Assembly: GCA_964493945.1 (NCBI GenBank)
Contig: CAZBQG010000041.1
Location: 1 to 21,676 of the forward strand
Reading direction: 5' to 3'
Source: CAZBQG01 sp964493945
GTDB lineage: Bacteria; Pseudomonadota; Alphaproteobacteria; Rhodospirillales; UBA2165
Length of the DNA stretch: 21,676 nucleotides
Position numbers and translations under genes: made by a program. How positions within the stretch are numbered: position 1 is the stretch's first letter; every line of letters begins with the position of its first letter. This document shows positions 1 through 6,019 of this stretch, piece by piece. The notes under the pieces were generated by a model. That model worked only from the letters and a program-made list of their open reading frames with translations. It was not told where the DNA came from and did no database searches.

Positions 1-359
1 TGCTGGCCCGCTTTCCTTCCGGTCTGGTCATCTATTGGGCCTGGAACAACATCCTCAGCATCGCCCAACAATATGTCATTATGAAAAAGGCCGGGGTGCC
101 CATCGGCGGGGGCCAGACCGCCACCGCCAAGGCGGCAGCGCGCAAACCACCACCCAAGGGTGGAGGCGGCGGTGGCGGGGGCGGCGCCACCTTCCCCGGC
201 GGCGATAAGCCCAAAACCCAGACCAAGGCCAAAAGTCAGAGCAAGGTAAAAAGCGAGGCCCAAAGCCGGAACAGTAGCCAAGGGAAAGGTAAGGGTAAGG
301 GCAAGAAAAAGGGCCCAGGAAAGGGTAAAGGCAAAAAAGGCGGCGCCAACAAGTCCTGA
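1..359 (+). CDS. yidC: Membrane protein insertase YidC, C-terminal end (5' truncated by the window)
   Basis: YidC/Oxa1 insertases integrate and fold inner-membrane proteins, alone or with SecYEG. Only the last ~118 codons are here, read in frame from base 3. The first ~28 residues (LARFPSGLVIYWAWNN, then ILSIAQQYVIMKK) match the conserved last transmembrane helix and its cytoplasmic exit. After that comes an ~80-residue cytoplasmic tail: a proline stretch, a run of nine glycines, a Lys/Gln/Ser-rich part, and repeats such as GKGKGKGKKKGPGKGKGKK before the TGA at 357-359. Basic YidC tails in some bacteria contact the ribosome; a similar role here is inferred. Low-complexity tail length varies between species, so the helix, not the tail, identifies the gene. 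engB follows after 21 bases, a gene order common in alphaproteobacteria. Confidence 0.93.
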   Translation, partial: LARFPSGLVIYWAWNNILSIAQQYVIMKKAGVPIGGGQTATAKAAARKPPPKGGGGGGGGGATFPGGDKPKTQTKAKSQSKVKSEAQSRNSSQGKGKGKGKKKGPGKGKGKKGGANKS

Positions 360-380
360 GCATTAAGAAGGTTGGACCGG

Positions 381-1031
381 ATGGCGGAGCACGAAAATAG
401 CGATGAGCTGGAGGCGGGCCGTCTTCTTTTCGCCCAGGCCTGCGATTTCGTCACCGGTGCGGCCCAGGATGGTCAGTTTCCGCCGAGCCCCCTGCCCGAA
501 GTCGCCTTTGCCGGGCGCTCCAATGTCGGCAAATCCAGCCTGCTCAACGCATTATGCGGGCGGCGCTCCCTGGCCCGCACGTCAAACACGCCGGGGCGCA
601 CCCAGCAGATCAACTTCTTTTCTCTGGGCGGGCGGATGATGCTGGCCGACCTGCCCGGCTACGGCTTCGCCCGCGCGCCCAAGGAGGTGGTCAGTCAATG
701 GACGGAGCTGGTCCGGATTTACCTTCGTGGCCGGGCCGAATTGCGCCGGGTCTGCCTGCTGGTGGATGGGCGCCATGGGCTGAAGGACACGGACCGCCAG
801 ATCATGGAGCTGATGGACGGCGCCGCCGTCTCTTATCAGGTGGTCCTGACCAAGAGCGACAAGGTGGCCGGGGCGGCGCTCAATGACCGCCGCCATGCAA
901 TCCAGACGGAAATCGCCACCCGTCCGGCGGCCCATCCAACCCTCATGGATACCAGCGCCGCCAAGGGTCTGGGCATCGCTGAGTTGCGCGCCCAACTGGC
1001 CGGTTTGGCGGAAACCGCCCAATTGGTATAA
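381..1031 (+). CDS. engB: Ribosome biogenesis GTP-binding protein YihA/YsxC/EngB
   Basis: EngB is a small TRAFAC-class GTPase needed for late large-subunit ribosome assembly. The 216-residue product has the motifs in order: G1 GRSNVGKSS (about residues 45-53), the G2 threonine in the TPGRTQQINFF stretch, G3 DLPGYGFA, G4 TKSDK, and a G5-like SAAKG near the C-terminus. TPGRTQ and LPGYGFA are typical of EngB rather than Era or Der. The start is placed at ATG 381 because the purine-rich AAGAAGG at 365-371 sits nine bases upstream. A TTG at 372 in the same frame has no room for a ribosome site. The gene lies between yidC and argB and ends 11 bases before argB, so a shared transcript is likely. Confidence 0.95.
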   Translation: MAEHENSDELEAGRLLFAQACDFVTGAAQDGQFPPSPLPEVAFAGRSNVGKSSLLNALCGRRSLARTSNTPGRTQQINFFSLGGRMMLADLPGYGFARAPKEVVSQWTELVRIYLRGRAELRRVCLLVDGRHGLKDTDRQIMELMDGAAVSYQVVLTKSDKVAGAALNDRRHAIQTEIATRPAAHPTLMDTSAAKGLGIAELRAQLAGLAETAQLV

Positions 1032-1042
1032 AGTCCGCCGCC

Positions 1043-1951
1043 ATGACCGAGAAGAAACAGAAATCAGCCGAAGACTGGCTCGCTCAGGCCCATACCCTGT
1101 CCGAGGCCCTGCCCTATATGCGGCGCCATGCGGGACATACGCTGGTGATCAAATATGGCGGCCATGCCATGGGCGATAAGGAATTGGCCAAGCTGTTCGC
1201 CGATGATATCGTGTTGCTCAAACATGTGGGGATCAATCCGATCATCGTCCATGGTGGCGGCCCCCAGATCGGCGGCATGCTGGACCGGCTCAAAATCCGT
1301 TCTTCTTTCATCGACGGGCTCAGGGTGACCGATGCGGAAACCGTGGAAGTGGTGGAAATGGTGCTGGCCGGGACCATCAACAAACAGATTGCCACATCCA
1401 TCAACGCCGCCGGCGGCTTGGCCGTGGGTCTTTCGGGCAAGGACGGCAATCTGATCAAGGCCCGCAAAATCCGGCGCACCAAGCGCGACCCGGATTCCAA
1501 CATTGAAAAGGTCCTGGATCTGGGTTTCGTGGGCGAGCCCAAAACCATCTCGCCTCATTTATTGGAGCTGTTCTTGCAATCCGACATGATCCCGGTGATC
1601 GCGCCCATCGGCGTAGGCCCCAAGGGCGAAACCCTGAACATCAATGCCGATACGGCCGCCGGTGCCATCGCCGCTGCCGTCGGCGCCACGCGCTTTTTGC
1701 TGCTTACCGATGTGGAAGGCGTGCTGGATGCCAAGGGCAAACTGGTGGGCAAGCTGAACGTCAGAAAAGCCCGCAAGATGATGAAGGACGGCGCCATCAA
1801 GGGCGGCATGATTCCCAAACTTGAAACCTGCCTGGCGGCGGTCGACAGTGGGGTGGAAGCCGCCGTGATCATGGATGGACGGGTCCCCCATGCCCTTCTT
1901 CTGGAACTCTTCACCGAACATGGGGCGGGCACTCTTATTGAAAAGAGCTGA
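1043..1951 (+). CDS. argB: Acetylglutamate kinase (arginine biosynthesis)
   Basis: ArgB phosphorylates N-acetyl-L-glutamate with ATP, the second step of arginine synthesis, in the cytoplasm. The 302-residue product is full length for the amino-acid kinase fold. Visible signatures are the phosphate-binding VIKYGGHAMGD near residue 35, VHGGGPQIGG near 69, GLSGKDGNLI, the nucleotide-binding NINADTAAGAIAAAVG and LLTDVEGV, and GGMIPKLETCLAAVDSG. The N-terminal extension before IKYGG resembles the helix found in arginine-inhibited hexameric enzymes, so feedback inhibition is plausible but inferred. No clear Shine-Dalgarno precedes ATG 1043, and the gap from engB is only 11 bases, so translation may depend on the upstream gene. 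The next reading frame starts close to or inside its 3' end. Confidence 0.97.
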   Translation: MTEKKQKSAEDWLAQAHTLSEALPYMRRHAGHTLVIKYGGHAMGDKELAKLFADDIVLLKHVGINPIIVHGGGPQIGGMLDRLKIRSSFIDGLRVTDAETVEVVEMVLAGTINKQIATSINAAGGLAVGLSGKDGNLIKARKIRRTKRDPDSNIEKVLDLGFVGEPKTISPHLLELFLQSDMIPVIAPIGVGPKGETLNINADTAAGAIAAAVGATRFLLLTDVEGVLDAKGKLVGKLNVRKARKMMKDGAIKGGMIPKLETCLAAVDSGVEAAVIMDGRVPHALLLELFTEHGAGTLIEKS

Positions 1952-1979
1952 CGCAGCGGGCCTTGCCCGGCTGGGCGGG

Positions 1980-2624
1980 ATGGAAGCCTGGGTCTTTGAT
2001 CTGGACAATACCCTGTACCCGGCCAGCTCCAATCTGTTCGACCAGATCGACCGGCGCATGTGCCTCTATATTGCCGGCTATCTGGAGGTCACGCCGGCGC
2101 AAGCTTACGGCATCCAGAAAAACTATTTCCGCGAACATGGCACCACGCTGAAAGGCATGATGGAGCGCCACGGTATGGATCCCGGCCCTTATCTGGATTA
2201 CGTCCATCAGGTGGACATCACGGCGATCGTTCCCAACGCCCGGCTTGACCGGGCGCTGGGAATGCTTCCCGGGCGCAAATTGATTTTCACCAATGCCAGC
2301 CATGATCATGCGGAACGCATTCTGGACCACCTGGAGGTAGCCCGCCATTTCGAAGGCATTTTCGACATCATCGCCGCCGATTATCTGCCCAAGCCCGAGA
2401 TCAAGGTTTATGAAAAGCTGGTCGCCGATTATTCCCTGAACCCCGAAGCAACAATCATGATCGAGGATGTGGTGCGCAATCTGGGCCCGGCCAAGGATTT
2501 AGGCATGACCACGGTCTGGGTTGAAACCGATACGCCCTGGGCGGTGGCCGGACTGGAAAATGAACAGCCCGATTTTATCATTGCTGATTTGGCCGATTGG
2601 CTGGCAAGGGTGGCAGGCGGTTGA
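1980..2624 (+). CDS. HAD-family phosphatase, pyrimidine 5'-nucleotidase-like
   Basis: This is a haloacid-dehalogenase hydrolase of the SDT1/pyrimidine 5'-nucleotidase type. Motif I is FDLDNTLYP with the nucleophile and acid Asp at residues 7 and 9. Motif II is IFTNASHDHA, motif III contains KPEIKVYEKL, and motif IV is MIEDVVRNLGPAKDLGM. The helical cap lies between motifs I and II. Family members remove phosphate from small metabolites; the substrate cannot be read from sequence. The start is uncertain. ATG 1980 gives 214 residues but leaves only six before the catalytic Asp. TTG 1938, with GGGGCGGG about eight bases upstream, would add 14 residues and overlap argB by 14 bases. The frame is open back to 1875. 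It sits in the argB-dapD cluster without an obvious pathway link. Confidence 0.85.
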   Translation: MEAWVFDLDNTLYPASSNLFDQIDRRMCLYIAGYLEVTPAQAYGIQKNYFREHGTTLKGMMERHGMDPGPYLDYVHQVDITAIVPNARLDRALGMLPGRKLIFTNASHDHAERILDHLEVARHFEGIFDIIAADYLPKPEIKVYEKLVADYSLNPEATIMIEDVVRNLGPAKDLGMTTVWVETDTPWAVAGLENEQPDFIIADLADWLARVAGG

Positions 2625-2649
2625 CAGCCGGAGCCCCTTGAACCATCTT
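2621..2649 (+). promoter_or_regulatory. Possible promoter for dapDE
   Basis: TTGACA at 2621-2626 is a perfect consensus -35 hexamer, and it overlaps the stop codon of the HAD gene. The -10 position 17 bases later reads CATCTT (2644-2649), which is only a 3/6 match. It would give dapD a leader of roughly 35 bases. The good -35 is the sole strong evidence, so this may be chance. Confidence 0.25.
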
Positions 2650-2689
2650 GCGGGCCCTTAATGTAGTGCCAGGAAGAAGGGCCAAAACA

Positions 2690-3532
2690 GTGACCGACAG
2701 CCAATTACAAGCAACCATCGATGCCGCATGGGAGGCCAGGGAAGATGTATCGGGCGCAACCCAGGGCGAGGTGCGTGAAGCGGTGGAAAACACCCTGGCC
2801 CTGCTGGATGAGGGCAAAAAGCGCGTGGCCGAAAAATCCGGCGGCGGCTGGCAGGTCAATCAATGGCTCAAGAAAGCCGTGCTTTTGTCTTTCCGGCTCA
2901 ATGACATGTCGCCCATCGGGGGCGGGCCCGGCGGCGGCACCTGGTTCGATAAGGTGGCCTCCAAATTTGACGGATGGTCCGAAGCCCGCTTCGCCGAGGC
3001 CGGTTTCCGGGCCGTGCCCAACTGCATCGTGCGCCATTCGGCCCATATCGCGCCGGGCGTGGTGCTCATGCCCAGCTTCGTCAATCTGGGCGCCTATGTG
3101 GATAGCGGCACCATGGTCGATACCTGGGCGACCGTGGGCTCCTGTGCCCAGGTCGGGCGGGATTGCCATATATCGGGCGGCGCGGGCATCGGCGGCGTGC
3201 TGGAGCCCTTGCAGGCCGATCCTGTGATCATCGAAGATAATTGTTTCATCGGGGCGCGATCGGAGGTGGCCGAAGGAGTCATTGTGGAAGAGGGCTCGGT
3301 GCTTTCCATGGGCGTCTATATCGGAGCGTCGACCAAAATCTTCGACCGGGCGACGGACGAGATTCATATGGGCCGGGTGCCGGCCTATTCGGTGGTCGTG
3401 CCGGGCAGCCTGGCGACAAGTTCGGGCGCCGGCGCCGAAGCGGGCCTGGGGCTTTATTGCGCGGTCATCGTCAAGCAGGTGGACAAGCAGACCCGGTCTA
3501 AAACCTCCATAAATGACTTGTTGAGAGAGTGA
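2690..3532 (+). CDS. dapD: 2,3,4,5-tetrahydropyridine-2,6-dicarboxylate N-succinyltransferase
   Basis: DapD transfers succinyl from succinyl-CoA to tetrahydrodipicolinate in the succinylase route to meso-diaminopimelate and lysine. The product is 280 residues, the usual DapD size. An N-terminal helical domain includes QVNQWLKKAVLLSFRLND. Then comes a left-handed beta helix of hexapeptide repeats through GAYVDSGTMVDTWATVG, GSCAQVGRDCHISGGAG and GVLEPLQADPVIIEDN, a run diagnostic of DapD. GTG 2690 is chosen because AGGAAGAAGG lies nine bases upstream (2671-2680) and the product then begins TDSQLQATIDAAWEAR as expected. An in-frame TTG at 2648 would add 14 untypical residues. Its TGA stop overlaps the dapE GTG start in a GTGA junction, implying translational coupling. 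Confidence 0.97.
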   Translation: MTDSQLQATIDAAWEAREDVSGATQGEVREAVENTLALLDEGKKRVAEKSGGGWQVNQWLKKAVLLSFRLNDMSPIGGGPGGGTWFDKVASKFDGWSEARFAEAGFRAVPNCIVRHSAHIAPGVVLMPSFVNLGAYVDSGTMVDTWATVGSCAQVGRDCHISGGAGIGGVLEPLQADPVIIEDNCFIGARSEVAEGVIVEEGSVLSMGVYIGASTKIFDRATDEIHMGRVPAYSVVVPGSLATSSGAGAEAGLGLYCAVIVKQVDKQTRSKTSINDLLRE

Positions 3533-4671
3533 CCGGCCTTCAAGACCCGGTGGCGCTGGCCCGCGCCCTGATCCAATGCCCCAGCGTCACACCCAACGAT
3601 GCGGGCGTGCTGGATGTGTTGACGGGGGCGCTGGAAGGGCTTGGATTTTCCTGCCGGCGCCTGCCCTTTTCCGAGCCGGGCACGTCCGATGTGGACAATC
3701 TTTTTGCCCGTCTGGGCCAGGGTGAACCCCATTTCTGTTTCGCCGGCCATACGGATGTGGTACCCGTCGGAGATGCCGCCGACTGGAGCGCCGACCCCTT
3801 CGCCGGAGAAATCCGTGACGATATGTTTTATGGGCGGGGCGCCGCCGATATGAAAGGGGCCATCGCCTGCTTCGTCGCCGCCGTCTCCCGCTTCGGGCCC
3901 TGCCCGGGCTCCATCAGCCTGATGATCACCGGCGATGAAGAAGGCCCTTCGATCAACGGCACACGCAAAATCCTAGGCTGGCTTGAAGCAGAAGACCAAC
4001 TGCCCGATGTCTGCCTGGTGGGCGAGCCGACAAACCCGGCGCGATTGGGTGAGATGGTCAAAGTCGGGCGGCGCGGCAGCCTCAATGGGCGCTTGGGCGT
4101 CATCGGGCGGGCCGGGCATACGGCCTATCCCCATCTGGCCGACAATCCCATCAACCGCCTTATGACCATGTTGGGGGCGATCACGTCGAACAAGCTGGAT
4201 GAGGGGACGGATCATTTCCAGCCCTCCACCCTGGAAATCTCCAGCGTTGATGTAGGTAACCCGGCACCCAATGTAATCCCTGCCCGGGCCGAGGCCCGCT
4301 TCAATGTGCGCTTCAATGATCTGCACCGCTCAGGAGATGTGGAAAGCTGGGTGCGGCGCCATCTGGATGAGGCGGGCGGCGAATTTGAATTAGAGATCGA
4401 GGTTTCGGGCGAAGCCTTTCTCACGCCGCCCGGCCCGCTAAGCCAGGCCATTTCGGCGGCCGTGCAAAAGATCACCGGCGAGGCGCCCGAACTGAGCACG
4501 TCGGGCGGTACGTCGGATGCCAGATATATCAAAGATTACTGCCCGGTGGCGGAATTCGGTCTGGTCGGCGCCACCATGCACGGCGCCGATGAACGGGTGG
4601 CCCTTAGCGATCTGGCCGATCTGACGGATATTTACCTGGCTGTGCTCGAGGCCTATTTTGAGACGCCATGA
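3529..4671 (+). CDS. dapE: Succinyl-diaminopimelate desuccinylase
   Basis: DapE is a di-zinc M20-family hydrolase that removes succinate from N-succinyl-LL-diaminopimelate, following DapD in the same pathway. The 380-residue product is full length. Metal and catalytic motifs are visible: CFAGHTDVVP (zinc His and catalytic Asp), GRGAADMKGAIACF (bridging Asp), TGDEEGPSINGT (catalytic Glu pair), VGEPTN, and a late GGTSDARY segment. The central dimerisation domain, including GRAGHTAYPHLADNP, is intact. The start is GTG 3529, overlapping the dapD stop by four bases. The stop in turn overlaps the next gene in an ATGA junction, so dapD, dapE and the membrane-protein gene are probably one translationally coupled unit. 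Confidence 0.97.
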   Translation: MTGLQDPVALARALIQCPSVTPNDAGVLDVLTGALEGLGFSCRRLPFSEPGTSDVDNLFARLGQGEPHFCFAGHTDVVPVGDAADWSADPFAGEIRDDMFYGRGAADMKGAIACFVAAVSRFGPCPGSISLMITGDEEGPSINGTRKILGWLEAEDQLPDVCLVGEPTNPARLGEMVKVGRRGSLNGRLGVIGRAGHTAYPHLADNPINRLMTMLGAITSNKLDEGTDHFQPSTLEISSVDVGNPAPNVIPARAEARFNVRFNDLHRSGDVESWVRRHLDEAGGEFELEIEVSGEAFLTPPGPLSQAISAAVQKITGEAPELSTSGGTSDARYIKDYCPVAEFGLVGATMHGADERVALSDLADLTDIYLAVLEAYFETP

Positions 4672-5243
4672 TCACGCTTGGTGAAGCCTCACGGGGGATG
4701 TACGGCGCCTACCGCCTGGCCCGGGGCGACGAGCGGGGCATGGCATATTTCGATACCTCCATCCAGGGCTTCTGGCGGTCCTTTTATGCCGCGGCCCTGG
4801 TGGCGCCATTATATTTGGTGTTTCTTGGCGTGCGCTTTCAGGCGGGCCATGTGGATGTGCCGGTCTGGCGCTATTTTTCGATCCATTCCGTCGCTTATGT
4901 CATTGCCTGGGTCGCCTTCCCCCTGCTTATGGTCAGTCTGGTCCGCGCCCTGGAGCGGGACGAGCAATATGTCCCCTATATCGTCGCCTATAATTGGGCC
5001 TCGGTCTGGCAGAACGCGCTTTACATGCCTTTTCTGATTCTGGCGGATTTCCGGCTCCTGCCCATGGGCCTGGCCCAGCCGCTTAATTTCGCCATCCTCG
5101 CCCTGGTGCTCATCTATGTCTGGTTCATTACGCGCACGGCTTTGGTTTTGGGGCCGCTGACCGCGGTCGGGCTGGTGGCGGTGGATTTCCTCCTGGGCTT
5201 ATTTATCAATGTGGTCGCCCGGATCATGCTGCTCAGCGGCTAG
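4668..5243 (+). CDS. Uncharacterised five-helix membrane protein downstream of dapE
   Basis: I do not recognise a named function. The 191-residue product starts MITLGEASRGMYGAYRLARGD and has about five hydrophobic segments, at roughly residues 38-58, 70-92, 108-125, 133-155 and 158-188. A cytoplasmic-looking, charged N-terminus holds the motif RGDERGMAYFDTSIQGFWRSF. The layout is loosely like small Yip1/DUF-type integral membrane proteins. No catalytic or transport motif is evident. Its ATG overlaps the dapE stop by four bases (ATGA), so it is probably co-translated with the lysine/peptidoglycan precursor genes. A role in the cell envelope is a guess from that position alone. It is followed 19 bases later by a thioesterase gene with a GAAAG ribosome site. 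Confidence 0.8.
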   Translation: MITLGEASRGMYGAYRLARGDERGMAYFDTSIQGFWRSFYAAALVAPLYLVFLGVRFQAGHVDVPVWRYFSIHSVAYVIAWVAFPLLMVSLVRALERDEQYVPYIVAYNWASVWQNALYMPFLILADFRLLPMGLAQPLNFAILALVLIYVWFITRTALVLGPLTAVGLVAVDFLLGLFINVVARIMLLSG

Positions 5244-5262
5244 TGGATGAAAGGAAAGTTCG

Positions 5263-5694
5263 ATGGCTGATTGGACCGAAACCTATCGGGGCGTTGTGCT
5301 GCCCCGCCATTGTGATCATTACGGACATCTGAATGTGCGGTACTACACCCATTTTTTCGATGATGGCGGCTTTCATATGTGGAACCAGATCGGCATCAGC
5401 CTGAAAGAGCTGACCGAACGCAAGATCGCCCTGGTGATCGCCAATATATCCCTCGATTTCGTCCATGAGGTGAGGGCCGGTGGCCTAATTCTGATCAAGG
5501 GCGCCTTTCGCAAAATGGGCAGCCGGTCCATAACCTACGAACAGCGCATGTATGACACCGATGGCGGCCATCTTTGCGCCAAACAGACCTCGGTGGAGGT
5601 TTCCTTCGATACGGAAACCCGGCAATCGGCCCCCATGCCGGAAGATATCCGCGCGCTCATTGAAGCCAATATCGTGCCCGAGGAAGAGGGCTAG
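5263..5694 (+). CDS. Hotdog-fold acyl-CoA thioesterase (4HBT/YbgC-like)
   Basis: The 143-residue product has the single-domain hotdog thioesterase layout. The active-site region reads LPRHCDHYGHLNVRYYTHFFDD, with the probable catalytic Asp at residue 18 of the D-x-x-G-H-x-N pattern shared by 4-hydroxybenzoyl-CoA thioesterase relatives. The central strands (IALVIANISLDFVHEV, LILIKGAFRKMGSRSITYEQRM) follow the family pattern. It should hydrolyse an acyl-CoA or related thioester in the cytoplasm; the substrate is not apparent. ATG 5263 is preceded by GAAAGT at a normal distance. It is the last gene of the + strand cluster before the only large intergenic gap. There is no convincing U-tract terminator directly behind it. 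Confidence 0.88.
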   Translation: MADWTETYRGVVLPRHCDHYGHLNVRYYTHFFDDGGFHMWNQIGISLKELTERKIALVIANISLDFVHEVRAGGLILIKGAFRKMGSRSITYEQRMYDTDGGHLCAKQTSVEVSFDTETRQSAPMPEDIRALIEANIVPEEEG

Positions 5695-5771
5695 CCGGGT
5701 TTCAACTGGGGATTTTGCCGGAGCCAAAAAAACCCCCAGACTGGCAAATTACGGCATAAAACGAACAAAAC

Positions 5772-5785
5772 TTGATCTGCATCAA
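5772..5785 (+). promoter_or_regulatory. FNR/FixK-type binding site
   Basis: TTGATCTGCATCAA matches the FNR/FixK consensus TTGAT-N4-ATCAA at all ten defined positions. It lies in a gene-free stretch, with no start codon of a recognised gene within 230 bases downstream. The box centre is at 5778.5. A CATACT at 5808-5813 could serve as a -10 element with a start site near 5820, placing the box at about -41.5, the classic position for class II activation by FNR/CRP-family regulators. Activation under low oxygen is inferred from that geometry. Confidence 0.75.
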
Positions 5786-5819
5786 GGTGGCAAACCGGCC
5801 CATCATCCATACTCCGCGT

Positions 5820-5919
5820 CAATCGGGGCTACACCTTCCCAGTGCGACCGATTCGTCGGTTCGGTTCCGATGCTTCCCTGTTTAACTAAGCCGGCCCCTT
5901 TTTGGGACCGGTTTTTTTT
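5820..5919 (+). ncRNA. Putative FNR-controlled small RNA of about 100 nt
   Basis: This is a predicted transcript with no coding potential I can support. Its 5' end is placed about 41.5 bases after the centre of the FNR-type box and seven bases after a CATACT -10-like element; the exact base is inferred. Inside is a perfect five-pair hairpin, ACCGA-TTCG-TCGGT (5847-5860), closed by a UUCG loop, a very stable RNA tetraloop. It ends in an intrinsic terminator with eight U residues. Two C-rich single-stranded stretches, CCTTCCC near 5834-5840 and CTTCCC at 5873-5878, are complementary to purine-rich ribosome-binding sites, as in many trans-acting small RNAs. No known RNA family is recognised. Alternatively it could be an attenuated leader of the downstream asmA-like gene. 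Confidence 0.55.
5891..5919 (+). terminator. Intrinsic terminator
   Basis: CCGGCCC pairs with GGGACCGG (one bulged A) around a short T-rich loop, giving a seven-pair all-GC stem at 5891-5911, followed at once by eight T residues (5912-5919). The AA before the stem can extend the pairing into the U tract. It is the strongest factor-independent terminator in the window and sits in the middle of the gap between the thioesterase and asmA-like genes. Confidence 0.85.
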
Positions 5920-6019
5920 GGGGTCCCCAACCCAGAAATGGAAATCCGTTTATCCTTTCCACCCTTTGCTTCTAAAATGAACCAAAGTAGCGGGAGGCCA
6001 TAACAGCGGGAGGAAAGTT

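Noticed and set aside
151..192. Guanine-rich run as a separate repeat element
   Set aside because: It is fully explained as the polyglycine codons of the YidC tail.
2705..3367. 220-codon open frame on the - strand
   Set aside because: It is antisense to dapD and rich in His/Gly/Ala without any recognisable motif.
5706..5739. Inverted repeat CTGGGG/CCCCAG behind the thioesterase gene as a terminator
   Set aside because: The loop is over 20 bases and no T run follows on the + strand, so it is too weak to call.
5552..5980. 142-codon open frame running across the intergenic gap
   Set aside because: It overlaps the thioesterase gene in another frame, crosses the FNR-type box, hairpins and terminator, and has no ribosome site or domain.
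5977..6003. Eight-codon upstream frame (MNQSSGRP) before the asmA-like gene as a leader peptide
   Set aside because: It has no ribosome site and no regulatory codon pattern.
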